Source: Hygrocybe punicea (Eukaryota > Basidiomycota > Agaricomycetes > Agaricales > Hygrophoraceae). From it: 64,000 nucleotides of DNA. Each line of letters opens with the position of its first letter. Position 1 is the first letter of the stretch. Positions 31,721 through 43,767 of this stretch are shown here, piece after piece. The stretch lies in assembly GCA_963556145.1 (NCBI GenBank), contig OY744469.1, forward strand, positions 5,862,767 through 5,926,766, in the 5' to 3' direction. A program made the translations under genes and the position numbers. The notes under the pieces are model-generated. The model ran no database searches. It saw only the letters and a list, made by a program, of their open reading frames with translations, and was not told where the DNA came from.

Positions 31721-32873
31721 AATCGCAACTTGAATGACGAGTAATATGCATCGAATATAAGGGAAATTTATCACCGTCACATCAGTGATTAGCCTTTTCT
31801 TTTGTGATTCCCTTCTGGTTCATGCCAACCAACAATCATTCTGCGATCATCGACTCGAACTACCAAAGTTCCGTTTCACGGCCTTCTCAAACCGGCCACG
31901 GCTTTTGTATGCCGATAAATATAATGTAACCACGTCAGATAAACATGAATGGTGGGTACCAGTGAGTGGCGAGTGCCTTGGTGCGATAAACGAATAGGGA
32001 AGTCACGGTGCGGTTTCAGGACAGAATGGATTGGCGCTTGGACGGCTTCTGCGGCAACGCCGAGGCTGCATGATACGCCACAGGTACATAGTTGCCGGCG
32101 ATGATGGTGAGAATAGCTCTGCGTCTCGAGTCAGCAGTAATATTCTTCCTCGTGAAGAATACTGGTGCCCGACGCTAGAGTGAACCAGAGCCTGAAGCTT
32201 GAAGCTTCATCGATTATCCGCGGGCTGTGGCTCTCGTGTAGAGAGGAGATCACCCATTTAGAGTTTGAGCTGTGCCAACGTGCTTGCGAGCTCGGCTGTG
32301 TGCAGTTTCTGAAACTCCCAATAACCCAACATATGCCAATTTCGCTTTCTTGGCTTGGCTATTTTTAGCGGCGATGTGGTACGGGCGCTGGTATGTACGT
32401 GGGCAAGTAAGTGTTAGTATTGAATTTGGGTCCAATAGGCGAGAAAGTGGGAGCTTTCGCCGACGTGATTCTCAAACTCGGCGCTTCGTCGGGAACGCAA
32501 ACCTTCCATATCCAGATACTTTGTTATGATCCAGCGCCCATGTGAGTGACACAAATCTCACTCAGACTCACTGATTCACAACCACAACATTAGGGAGAGC
32601 TAGTGCCTCCGACTAGTTCAATGTCGCAATCTCGATTCTCGCAAAATGCAAGGAATGGGCGCCTCTCGACAGCGCCTTCCGGCGCGAAGCCATTACCCAG
32701 CAACCAGTCTTGAAGTAACTATAATCCGTTGACCAGGACCGTGACTTCCTGAAGCAGCTATTTTGTCCGATGTCAACGTGTACTCTGGGCGTTTCCCTCC
32801 TTTGCATTCCCCATCGACAGTATCTGGGCGGCAATGAGTACATGTTTCCATCTAGGAGGTACGGTCATGTATC
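31721..32873. other. Divergent intergenic region
   Basis: Upstream region shared by the DUF6534 gene (minus) and the NLR gene (plus). The NLR's first exon may lie within it: the C2-coding frame is open from 32856 but has no ATG, so a short upstream exon is expected, and I cannot place it. No RNA gene seen. Confidence 0.4.
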
Positions 32874-35800
32874 TTGCCGGAAATACCGAGCACTCGACTA
32901 TTACTGACTTCCTCGGCTTCAGTCAAGGCCTTGGATCTTCCCAACTATCGATTAATTCACATTCCAAACTGCTATGCAGACGTCACAATTGACCAAGACC
33001 ACATCGCTACCACCGAGGCGGTTGTTGGACATAGTCCGGATTGGGGCAATGGTTTCGATGTGTGAGCTACTTTCACTTCAACGCCCCAGGACAGTAACTA
33101 ATTGGTCTCCCAGTTCACTCAAGGACTCATCCGAAATCACCATTAAACTGTTTCACGTTAAATCTGCCTCGAAAGAAGCCCTACTCGGCACTGCGGTGAT
33201 TGCTGTCAAGGATTTGTTCCCGCGTGACAACGAAACTATCTGTACGTTGCCCCACATTTCTCTGCGGAACGGAGATAACAGAACATGGCACTTCATACTG
33301 CCGCAGCTCGTGAATACACAATCCATAAAACTGGCATCAAATTCCAAAAAGCCGGCTTGGTCGTGGTCTCTTTGAGCCGCAAATCTGAAGATCAGCCGTC
33401 TGTAACCCAAGAAAGTGCTATTCCATCAACGGCTGCTAGCCTACCGGCGGATGGAGTTTTGGCACAGCTTGAGCGCGCAGAAGCAACCACTGCCCAGCTC
33501 AGAGGTTATCATGTAACAGTCGTGGATGACATCACAGCAGTAACGTCTTCCGACGCGTGTAGCACTGTTCTCGGATATGTAGAGAAAGTCGTGCAATTTG
33601 GAGACATCATTTCACAGGTAACTCTCTGCAGCTCCTTTGGCTCTTTTCCAGACGTCACATCTATCTCTAGGTTCACCCGTATGCAAAGCTCGCATGGCAG
33701 GTGCTGACGTTTGCTCATAAGGCTCGTGTGGTCAGCCGTTCATCATCCGATCTGGTCCTGATGTGCTCGTCCCATCTTACAGGCTCTCGTGCGTCAGCAA
33801 AACCGCGATGACAACATGAGGACACTTTTGTCGACAGTGCGGGACATGCTTGAATTTGTCGAAGAAGTCGACGCACTCACCAAAATCCGCAACCTGCAGG
33901 GCACAGTGTCGTTGATGATGAAGGAGATCTATGAATGTGCTCTCTTTATACAGAACTATGGAGGAATGGGCCTTGGAAGTATGTGGCGTTTATATTTGCT
34001 TTGGGCCAAGAGCAGCTTGTCTTACGTGGAGTTCTCCAGAGCGAGTCGTACGCGATAACATGTCGGCTGCCACAGACTCTTCTATTGACCGATTCATTTC
34101 GACTTTTAACGAGCTAAAGTCGAAATTTGACCGCGGCATTGCTATCCAGACACTGAATACTGTCCGTCACTTTGGTGCTATTCTCGATGACATACAGATT
34201 GCTGGTGAGATTAGATGTGCCTGTGTTTCTTCACCCAACAACTTATTTCCTCGTCCGTCGTAGAAACGGAAAAGCTTTTGCAAATCCTACCTGGATGGGA
34301 TCTTGATGATGTGAAGTTCAACGAGTCGAGATCGTGTCACGACGGGACGAGGCAACGCTTCCTCGATGACATTCGCACATGGGTGCATTCTCCTGATGGA
34401 AAACGTATCCTCTGGATTTCTGGAGGAGCTGGCACGGGGAAGTCGAGCGTCGCTAATAGTATTGCCGTATTCTTCGACGGACTTGGGCGCCTCGGAGCAT
34501 CTTTTTTCTTCAATCGTGATACTGCAGGGCTCAATAGCCCTAAATATCTCTTCGGGAACTTGTGCTATCAGTTGGCTCATTTTAACTATCATGGCCAGCT
34601 GAGAAAACCAGTTCTTTCTGTGATTCAGACGATGGGCCACATTGCTGGATCGTCGTTGCAAACGCAAGCAAAGAAACTGATTGTGGATACAACCAATGCA
34701 GCCGAGCTACTAGGACCGGTTGTAGTCGTTATTGATGCGCTTGACGAGGCCGGGACAATGCAGACGCGGAAGCCACTTTTGGATGCGATTGCTGCGGAGT
34801 TCCCTCACTTGCCACACGCCATCAAGGTCATTATTACTAGTCGGGATGAACCCGAAATTCGGGCTTCGCTGAAAGACTGTTCGAAGGAGATGTGCATCGA
34901 AGACACCGAGAGGACCGTGGAGGATATTCAATCCTATATCCAGGTTCGTTTGGTAGCAATACGACGACGCTCGCATCTCCGTCAAGATTGGCCTGGCTCG
35001 AAGAAGTTGCAGGCGCTTTACGACCGTGCGGGAAGTCTTTTCATATGGGCTTCGGTTGCTTGCAATTTTATCGAAGATGTGCGTGACTCTGCACGACGGC
35101 TTACTGAGCTGTTGAACGCAACAAGCGGCAAGGAAGGAACGGCAAAGTCACCTTTGTCGAAGTTGGACACATTGTACCACAGCATTCTAGACAATGCGTT
35201 TCCAAGTCGCGACGGCCCTCCCGCAGATTTCCATTATGTTGTCGGCTCTATTATTGCTCTGGAAGTGCCTCTGACACCGATTGAGTTGGACAGTCTGCTT
35301 GGCTTTGGGAACGAACCAGAAGAAGAGTCTTTGGCCCTTCCAAACGGCCACGTCATCTACCTGTCGTCGTCAGCTGTGATCGTTGACTCTTTGCGGTCCA
35401 TCTTGAGGACAGACTCTACAGTTCATGCTGGGAACGATGGTCCTGTGCGACTTCTACACCCATCGCTCTACGATTTCTTCACCAGTCGTGCGGAGGACGA
35501 CTTTCGAATCAATCTCATGGAACAGAACAGACTGCTAGCCATTCGTTGTCTGAACGTGATGAACAGCAAGCTTGAATTTGACATCTGCAAAATAGGCGAT
35601 CCGTCTTTGCTAAACACAGAAATCGAAGATCTTTCAATGAGGATTGGCCAATATGTGTCAGGAGGACTCCGCTATGCCTGCTCTTCTTTTGTCTATCATA
35701 TCACAAAGGTGTCGGATCTAAATGCAATGCTAACGGATGCATTGAAGGAGTTTGTATGCGAGCATCTCTTACACTGGATCGAGACGATGAGTTTACTGGA

Positions 35801-38042
35801 GGAGGTTAGCAAAGCCGAGGAGTGTTTACATGTTCTCGCCAGTTGGATGAAGGTCAGGTTATGAATTGTTGGCTATGTGGAAATGGCTGAGACGTTATCC
35901 CAGGATCATCTAGATATTGGTGAACACACTCAGACGCTTGTCTGTGATGCCATTGCATTTCTAAGAAACTGTGGTCAGGCTGTACGGCTATCCGCCCTGC
36001 ACACCTATTACTCCGCTCTCCCATTGACGCCAAAGACAGTCACCCTGTTCAAATATTACTCCCACAAAGTGCCGGGGATACCTAATATCATGTCTTCCCG
36101 TCCAACATGGCCAGCCGTGTCTGTGCGAGTCCTGGAGGGTCATAGCGCCGGTGTCAATTGTGTTGTGTTTTCCCCCAACGGGAAAATGCTTGCGTCGGGG
36201 TCGTCTGACAACACATTGCGGCTTTGGGATGTCGAGAGTGGGCAACCCATCAGAGAAGCGCTTGAGGGTCACACCGGCTGGGTCAGCCATGTTGTGTTTT
36301 CCCCAGACGGAAAGAAGCTTGCATCGGGGTCGGATGACGAAACATTGCGGCTTTGGGATGTCCAGAGTGGTCAACCCATCGGGGAAGCGCTTGAGGGTCA
36401 CGGCTGGTTGGTCAAGCATGTCGTGTTTTCCCCAGACGGAAAGAAACTTGCGTCAGGGTCGTCTGACCAGACATTGCGGCTTTGGGATGTCGAGAGTGGC
36501 CAACCCATCGGGGAAGCGCTTGAGGGTCACACCGGGTCGGTCAACCATGTTGTGTTTTCCCCAGATGGAAAGAAGCTTGCGTCGGGGTCGCGTGACGAAA
36601 CATTGCGGCTTTGGGATGTCGAGAGTGGGCAACCCATCGGGGAAGCGCTTGAGGGTCACACCTGGTCGGTCAACCATGTCGTGTTTTCCCCAGATGGAAA
36701 GAAGCTTGCGTCGGGGTCGTATGACAACACATTGCGGCTTTGGGATGTCGAGAGTGGCCAACCCATCGGGGAAGCGCTTGAGGGTCACACCGGGTCGGTC
36801 AACCATGTTGTGTTTTCCCCAGACGGAAAGAAACTTGCGTCGGGGTCGTATGACAACACATTGCGGCTTTGGGATGTCGAGAGTGGCCAACCCATGGGAA
36901 AAGCACTCGAGGGTCACACCAACTGGGTCGAGCATGTCGCGTTTACCCCAGACGGAAAGAAGCTTGCGTCGGGGTCGTTTGACAACACATTGCGACTTTG
37001 GGATGTCGAGAGTGGCCAACCCATCGGAGAAGCACTCGAGGGTCACACCGACTGGGTCAGGCATGTCGTGTTTTCCCCAGACGGAAAGAAGCTTGCGTCG
37101 GGGTCGGATGACGAAACATTGCGGCTTTGGGATGTCGAGAGTGGCCAACCCATCGGAGAAGCGCTTGAGGGTCACGGCTGGTCGGTCAAGCATGTCGTGT
37201 TTTCCCCAGACGGAAAGAAACTTGCGTCGGGGTCGTCTGACAAGACATTGCGGCTTTGGGATGTCGAGAGTGGCCAACCCATCGGGGAAGCGCTTGAGGG
37301 TCACACCGGGTCGGTCAACCATGTCGTGTTTTCCCCTGACGGAAAGAAGCTTGCATCGGGGTCGGATGACGAAACATTGCGGCTTTGGGATGTCGAGAGT
37401 GGCCAACCCATCGGAGAAGCGCTTGAGGGTCACGGCTGGTCGGTCAACCATGTCGTGTTTTCCCCAGACGGAAAGAAACTTGCGTCGGGGTCGTCTGACA
37501 AGACACTGCGACTTTGGGATGTCGAGAGTGGCCAACCCATCGGAGAAGCACTCGAGGGTCACACCGGGTGGGTCATGCATGTCGTGTTTTCCCCAGATGG
37601 AAAGAAGCTTGCGTCGGGGTCGAACGACAAGACACTGCGACTTTGGGATGTCGAGAGTGGCCAACCCATCGGAGAAGCACTCGAGGGTCACACCGGGTGG
37701 ATCATACATGTCGTGTTTTCCCCAGACGGAAAGAAGCTTGCGTCGGGGTCGTCTGACAAGACATTGCGGCTTTGGGATGTTGAGAGTGGGCAACCCATCG
37801 GCGAAGCAGCACCAGTTCACCTCAACTGGGTCAGCCAGGTTATACTTCCACCATTTATGTTGGATGCCACATCCCTTCTGTACTGGGGATTTGATCAGCA
37901 AGGCTTCCTGCGACATGGCACAAAGCGATTCTTATGGTTGCCTGTCTCATTTCGTGGTCACATTATTGTGCAGTCATCATCTGTTGCTATTGGAAATGTT
38001 TCTGGGGCTGTTACTTTCATCAAATGGCCTGTCAATATATAA
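32874..38042 (+). CDS. C2-NACHT-WD40 NLR receptor
   Basis: Exons: about 32874-33061, 33114-33241, 33307-33617, 33671-33727, 33783-33978, 34040-34204, 34264-35852 and 35904-38042; roughly 1550 residues. The N-terminal part is a C2-like domain (LPNYRLIHIPNCYADVTID, SSEITIKLFHV, LLGTAVIAVKDL). A helical linker follows (VHPYAKLAWQVLTFAHK, ECALFIQNYGG). The NACHT NTPase has Walker A GGAGTGKSS, Walker B VVVVIDALDEAG and sensor IITSRDEPEI. The C-terminus is a WD40 array. Such STAND proteins are held inactive by the WD40 part and oligomerise on ligand binding; in fungi relatives act in non-self recognition and cell death. A TGA at 35862 lies in a 51-nt intron (35853-35903) that keeps the frame. The start codon is unresolved. 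All motifs are intact. Confidence 0.85.
36130..37830 (+). repeat. Thirteen 129-bp WD40 repeats, near-identical
   Basis: Each unit encodes 43 residues of the form H(x3)V(x)HVVFSPDGKKLASGS, then xDxTLRLWD and VESGQPIGEALEG. The framework is almost invariant at the DNA level, while the x positions differ: for example TGSVN with R-E, TWSVN with Y-N, TNWVE with F-N, TDWVR with D-E, GWSVK with S-K. The first and last repeats diverge more. The array is also open in a second forward frame and on the opposite strand, a by-product of its repetition. Confidence 0.9.
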
Positions 38043-38538
38043 ATACCGATACCGAAGTAGGTTTTTCATAGAAGTGTGAGTACTGACCATCATTGCGGCA
38101 GTATGCTATTCCTGAATATGACATAGCAAGTCAGGAAGGATCCAAACTAGTAGTTTCAATCAGTCAGCTGATCTTTCAAGTGTAGACATCGCCGATATGC
38201 TTCACCACGTACTGCCCGCTTTGCAAGCGGTTGGCTTCCCAAGATAGCCTAGCTGATACCCGTATGTCCGATTTTGTTCCACAGATAACAGGCAAGACCT
38301 GGATGAGGCGATTTCTCTCACTCGTGAAACGGACCCGACTTATTTCGAACAAAAGGAGAGACTCAATCACCTCTCAGCGATGCTGGCATCGAAAGACTCG
38401 TCAGCTGTCTGATCCGCAGGAATCGATTTCGCTGCTTTTGGACACGCCCCCGGTCAATAATACTCGTGATGATGTCAGGCAGTTGACACTGGCGCTGGCG
38501 GGGAGGCTGGTGATTAAACCATCAGTAAATATCCATTA
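38043..38538 (+). other. Short remnant of a TPR-like coding sequence
   Basis: Around 38295-38400 one frame reads DLDEAISLTRETDP...KERLNHLSAMLAS, resembling one tetratricopeptide unit of the large fungal TPR/CHAT proteins, then hits a stop. Nothing else in the stretch looks coding. It marks the left border of the duplicated block, which begins near 38539. Confidence 0.3.
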
Positions 38539-38942
38539 CAGAAGTCAGCAAGTTCAGTTTCACTTCGATGGCGCGCCAGTGTGCGATTCTTGTTATGGGA
38601 TATACAACTTTACCCTCTACGACATCCAATCTCTGGATTATCGCCTTCACAGTTTGAAATTCACGTTGCTAGATGCTACAGGGAGTAACACCTGGGATCC
38701 TGGAAACAGAAGCCGCAGTCTCCTCTATTTTAATTATGCCACCGTCAATGATACCACGTCCTCGACTGCCCGTAGTACTCCACTCGGTGGGTTTCAATCA
38801 TGTCTCAGCCATCTCGCCTCTAAATTGTATCCGGATACAGCTCCATTGCCGCGATTATGATGGGCGGTTCCATTTGTGTCATAATCATCATTGCTGTGAT
38901 ATATCTCATCAGGAAAGCCAACCCTGATTATGTGTCCTAACG
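38539..38942 (+). pseudogene. Truncated copy of the secreted/membrane protein
   Basis: Reverse-orientation copy of 2081-2500. It starts in the ectodomain (SQQVQFHFDGAPVCDSCYG) with the signal peptide and first exons missing. A 16-base deletion near 38780 (AGTACTCCACTCGG here; the other copy has 33 bases between the same ends) puts the last splice out of frame with the membrane helix, which is still present at 38845-38925 (IAAIMMGGSICVIIII). It therefore cannot make the anchored protein. Confidence 0.7.
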
Positions 38943-39307
38943 AAGTTCAATATTGATTTTTGTATTCTAAAAATGCCTCATCGACAATTCAGTGAATGCA
39001 AACATGTACCCGACATCGACTTGATCGACTTAATCGTCGTGTTATACTGTTCACCGCCAACTTCATTCCAGACACCACGACCTGCATCAACCTTGCCGGA
39101 TTGCGCGAAAATGAGGAACGAAGGCGAGAAAATGTCGAGGAGATCGGCCACAGGAACAGTGGACTTTGACGCCCAGGAAGTGTGACTATGCTCGTCATTG
39201 TCGCATGGAGACCGCGTAAATGTAAACAAGTGAAGCCACCTACAACCAAGAATTAATACTGTCAATATGTACGTCGACGCAAGGTCATGGCACGAATTTG
39301 GAAGAGA

Positions 39308-40083
39308 TCACGAAGTCCGAGCAGGAGGAGGACGCATAATTGGATATGGGTACCGATTTCCCGCTGTTTGACGCTGGAGAGGAGGGCCGTAAATCTGAAC
39401 AGAACTGGGGCGTGTATGTCTCCCTTGTTCCTGGGGGATATTCGATTTTGGGGACACGTATGCGTCACGGCCCTGAGATGGGGGTCCCCCTTCACCAGCC
39501 CTCTTATTGTAGTGCGGCTGGTAGACTAATGTAGCGCTCGAACCCGGTAATCTCGTCATCTCGCTCGATCCACTCGACAGGAGGTCGATGGATTGATGAG
39601 GAGTGGCGTACCACGAGAGCAGAGTTTCTCTTCGTGGGTGCATGCGTGGGCTAGATTGGCCAGGAATATAGTCAACGGTGGTGCGAGGAGCGATCCATGG
39701 AAGATCGTTAACGCTCTTTAGAAAATGGCGGAGACGGGAAGCGTACGAAGCTAGAGAGGGATTCGGTGGTGTGATGATCGGCGAATCCATCTTGGCATAG
39801 TCTGATGACAGTTGAGGCTCGACAAAAACAGGGCTACCGACGTCAACAGCGGGTGGGGAGGGCTCATCATGGTGAACGGACATTGTGTCAACATCGTGCA
39901 GGTCACCATTGGTGACGGATTCATGGTGGGTGATGGCTGACTCGCCATCTTGGAGATTTTCGTGAGTTTCCTCACTATTTCCAATGGTAGGGGATTCATG
40001 TTGCGATGAAGAAGTCGTTTGATCGTCATTAACGTGGCCCGATGGGAGGGTGGAGGACGTAAAGTTAACCTCGCTCACCGCAA
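39308..40083 (-). pseudogene. Truncated copy of the disordered protein
   Basis: Inverted copy of about 895-1699. The frame is open for 259 codons to the TGA at 39308 and nearly matches the first copy, with short in-frame losses around 40055-40075 (EVNFTSSTL here, EVNFTRPITSSTL there). The N-terminal ~145 residues are absent and no ATG opens the frame; the homology ends near 40095. Expression is doubtful, yet the frame has stayed open, so duplication is probably recent. Confidence 0.65.
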
Positions 40084-40497
40084 ACACTACATGTAAATCA
40101 TTCGGAACTCTTTGACAGCTGCGGTGATCTTCCTGGATCCTCAGAAGAGATGCATGAACAATTCAGTGTTCTCCACTGAAAGCCCGATGTTACCTGTCGA
40201 TAGTTCAGAGAATTGCAGTTGAATAAGCTTCAAAATCAATTTCATTTGAAATTTCTTTTTTGTAATCAAACCTGACGCCTTTGCGAGTGACTCGGCGTAC
40301 AGTCTTCGCACTCGGTATGTTCTTTAACTGAGACCTTTAAATTTGTTAGTATAAACTCACAGCTTCTGTATACTAGGTCCAGAGTCTTCACACTCCAGTG
40401 ATTACCGAGCATCTGTCACGGTATAGATCCAAACAACAATTGATCTCCTCTATATTTCATTGGGTTCCCTCGCCATCGTATCCGCCAACGGCAAACG

Positions 40498-42105
40498 ATG
40501 TCTCCCCAAGACCAAGCAATTGCGTTTCTTATATCGATCGCAATCACACTTTTACCCAAATACGCGTCTGCGGACGTATCTAGTGATGCTGGCATCAGTG
40601 GCGCTATGACCGCCCTCCAGGATGCGTTGCCCGCAGCGTCTCTGGCAGTCTTGGGTGCCTGGAGTGTTCTACAGTATACAAAGGCCTGGGATGTAGACGA
40701 CGGTCCTCTGTCCGGTGTGATTGCCTGGTGGCGATGGCAGTTTTGGATGCCACCTCCGGCCATCCGACCAAGACTGTCTGCCATCGAATCATTGAGCCAC
40801 ATTGGCCCAGCTCGCAATACTCGAAAATACACCCAAAAGCCAACGATATCATACCAAAGCCTTGCAACTTGTTGGATCTTACCGGTTCTCTTCACGACTT
40901 CTAAAAAGCATGGGATGTTCTGGAAGACCTCGGGAAGCTATGCCTCTGCGTTATTCGTTTTCTTCATCGTAGCATGGCGTTCTCTGGCCAAGCTTGTCAT
41001 ATCCATACCCATTCCTACTGATCCTGAGGACGGCTTCAATGTCATTTTGGCAGACGACCCTGACAACAAATCCATTGCATTAAATGCTATGGCGGGTTTC
41101 TGTACTCGCTCCATCTACGGCGTCATGGCCAGAAACGAGTTACGTGACGCCTTGCCCACAGACGTATTCAACTTTTTAGAATCTCGAGGCTTATGTGCGG
41201 CATGCCGCGAATGGGCCGAAGGAAAAGATATGACTTGGGAACTAATTCTTGAGTTACTGCAACATAATACGGGTGGAGATAACGGTGAGGGATGCGGGGT
41301 AAGGCCTCCATTCAGGTGGACACGAGATGGAACCGGGTGTGAAGAACCTCTACTCATTGATGATCCCAACATTTTGACCGCAATTGTTCATGGAGGACTA
41401 GGGGTATGGCGGACTAAACCACGTTCACTCGCTCAGAAAACCCTGCTCTTGGCCATTTTATTCCCTCTTTGTTTAGGTTTTCAGACCATCTTTGTGTTGG
41501 CTGGATTGGCCGTACCGGTATTTGGATACTGCTGCCGCGCACACGATGGGACTATTTATTACACCCCACTGAACCGTGTTGTTCCGTACGGCCTGTACTT
41601 GGCTGATGGTACACTCGCCAAACACGAGCTCCCTCTACTACCGGATCCTTATATCTACGCGCAGTGGATTATATTCGCTGTATTCATGGTTTCAGGCCTA
41701 GGGGCATTTTTCGTGGGTGGCCTTGAAGCAATCGCTGCGCAACGCCCTAATCCATCGAGCGTTTTCACCCCTCGTATTCTCCGTATGTGCGGCTGTGGGC
41801 TGATGGCATCATATGGTGTGGTTGTTGGGTTATGTCTTTCTTTCACGTCAGGGTATGCCTGGGTTTGGAACAGTGCGCCAAATGCTGGTGGATTTGGGAC
41901 ACAGCCACTGTATACCCTCGCTCTTCTCATATCTGGTTTAGTTCTGGGGGGGTCGTTCATTTGGCGAGCACGCAAAGGCAAAATAGGAGATGTGAAGTCA
42001 TGGGTGACACCTCCATTTCAGCAGATTACACTTTTTGACTTCCTGCTTGGCTTTTTTCATGGCAACTATTTCCATTCTCTACGAAATGCTCCTGTACAAG
42101 TATGA
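40498..42105 (+). CDS. Multi-pass membrane protein, paralogue 3 of 3
   Basis: ATG at 40498, 535 residues, one exon. N-terminal helix LISIAITLLPKYASA, then the WDVDDGPLSGVIAWWRWQFW block shared by all three copies. The loop has CAAC, CGV and CEEP, so the cysteine pattern is kept (CVTC became CAAC). Several membrane helices follow, ending in GLVLGGSFIWRARKG and a C-terminal extension (FDFLLGFFHGNYF) absent from the copy at 7960. It heads a block that repeats 7840-10690 in the same orientation. Confidence 0.7.
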   Translation: MSPQDQAIAFLISIAITLLPKYASADVSSDAGISGAMTALQDALPAASLAVLGAWSVLQYTKAWDVDDGPLSGVIAWWRWQFWMPPPAIRPRLSAIESLSHIGPARNTRKYTQKPTISYQSLATCWILPVLFTTSKKHGMFWKTSGSYASALFVFFIVAWRSLAKLVISIPIPTDPEDGFNVILADDPDNKSIALNAMAGFCTRSIYGVMARNELRDALPTDVFNFLESRGLCAACREWAEGKDMTWELILELLQHNTGGDNGEGCGVRPPFRWTRDGTGCEEPLLIDDPNILTAIVHGGLGVWRTKPRSLAQKTLLLAILFPLCLGFQTIFVLAGLAVPVFGYCCRAHDGTIYYTPLNRVVPYGLYLADGTLAKHELPLLPDPYIYAQWIIFAVFMVSGLGAFFVGGLEAIAAQRPNPSSVFTPRILRMCGCGLMASYGVVVGLCLSFTSGYAWVWNSAPNAGGFGTQPLYTLALLISGLVLGGSFIWRARKGKIGDVKSWVTPPFQQITLFDFLLGFFHGNYFHSLRNAPVQV

Positions 42106-42189
42106 ATTACGAGACACCGGCCCTGTAACCCTTCTGGTGTGAAAATGTGCTACAGTTATAATAGATTCTTTTAAGCAGGGTCATCAGGA

Positions 42190-43330
42190 CAAAACTGCGT
42201 ACTAAGATTAGATTTCAGCAGAGGGGCAACATTGTGGACAGGCAGCGGAACGTGGAAGGAGAGGTGAGGCTTTGTATGCAGTATTTGAATGACATGGTTA
42301 ACGAGTGCAGTGTTGCGGTTTTCTCGCCAGGCGTCCTATCATGTGTGGCAGTCAATCTCTCCTGCTACCCTGGTGAGCTCGTCCGCAAACATGCTCAGGC
42401 TCTCCGTGATGCCATTCAGTCTCCTTGAGCTGTAATATCTCCCCGATCTTGTTCATAAGGTCGCCGGCAGTCACCTTGGTCACCTCCGTGATCGGGCGCA
42501 ACTGGGATTCGTGAGGTTCATGGCCACCAAGTTTACGTTGTCGGTCAAGACCTGCAGATGCCACGCGTCACAACACCAGCACCGCGAACACAAGCATACC
42601 TTCTACATCACGTCCGGCGCAAATGCCTGTACGCCCTCGGGCGATCCACTAGTCTTTTTTTTTTTTCACGACAGTTCTGCAACCAGGACATCTTCAAGGC
42701 GAGCATCTCACTTTGCACTGTCCACGTTGACCAACTTCCATAGGTCGTCTAGCGTCACCGCCTTCGTGAACTCCGAGTCGGTCAAATTCCTTGCCATTTT
42801 CTGCTGCGTGTCAGTCAGCATCGGATGCCCGAGAATAAAGCACGCGTATGTTCACGTTGTGCATGAGATCCCCACACACGCCCGACCCCCGAGGAACCCC
42901 AGTGTTGGCCGCGCCACGACATATCTATGTTGGCGTCATTGGTTCCAAGCTTACGGCAAAGAATGTCTTGGTTCCGTTTCCAGCAATAGCTCTTCGGCGT
43001 CATATGGCCATCTAGCTGTAGTAATCGACTATTCTGCCGCCCCATCAATGAATCAGCAAACAGATGGATCAAAAGAGTCACCGTGCTTAACAAATTACAA
43101 TATCATACCAAATGACGATGTCTTCTGGCAATCAACACACAAGTCTTTCGTCGCCGTGGTATCTCGTGTCCTGTTTCCAGCAGTAGTAACTGACAATTTT
43201 CTGCAGCCCCACCGATTAAAACTGTCAGCATATGGATCGAAAGAGGCTCAACGCGCTGGTCCAAGTCATCCCAACGTTGCTTGAAAATATGGAAATCAAC
43301 GAGGATCCAATGGAAGGTTGTACGTAGTAG
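42190..43330 (-). pseudogene. Decayed coiled-coil-like gene, right copy
   Basis: Direct duplicate of 9590-10690. Minus-strand fragments include ITEVTKVTAGDLMNKIGEIL near 42500 and STVTLLIHLFADSLMG near 43070. A further stretch near 43210-43300 (FHIFKQRWDDLDQRVEPLSI) looks like another exon or a tandem remnant of the same 3' piece (AAENCQLLLLETG beside RQNSRLLQLDGH). Stops and frame changes separate them. The ~440 bases to 43767 contain nothing I can name. Confidence 0.4.
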
Positions 43331-43767
43331 AATTTCGCGAAGTGAAAGTCGTAAAATGTTCCGAAGTGTGAAAGGCTTGAGCATGGAAGTGTGTCGCGAA
43401 TGGCTCTCAACCTGTTTATTTCTGTCGACGGGGCCTGAGTTGCGTCAGTTCCGGTAAAGATCGCATGGGCGCTTAAAGTTGGTGAAACTTTGGACCTGTC
43501 CAGCAGCCAATGATTTGACTTCCTCACGATGGACAAGACAATTCGTTAGAATGCACGTGATGTTGTTTGGTTGTCGTCCGGATCTGGGTTTTACTCAGGG
43601 GTCATTGGTCATCCTAGCTCCCTTCACTCATCAAACACCTTCAAGTTCACATTACAGCTGTCAAGTGTTGTGTTGGGTTGCTTCAGTCAGTCAACTGTGT
43701 ATCTACCAGGTTCACTTGTTCACTATTAGCTCAAGGACACCTCAGGCTTTAACAATCCTCTGCTATA

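Noticed and set aside
36151..38079. 642-codon second forward frame and a 487-codon reverse frame over the WD40 array
   Set aside because: They arise because a 129-bp repeat (a multiple of three) without stops stays open in several frames. Only the frame giving WD40 repeats continues the NACHT protein.
38231..38860. 209-codon forward frame as one gene
   Set aside because: It joins two unrelated pieces, a TPR-like remnant read in the wrong frame and the truncated ectodomain, across the duplication border near 38539.
42511..43284. 257-codon forward frame
   Set aside because: It is antisense to fragments shared with 9590-10690 and its homologous stretch in the other copy is broken. The translation has no recognisable features.
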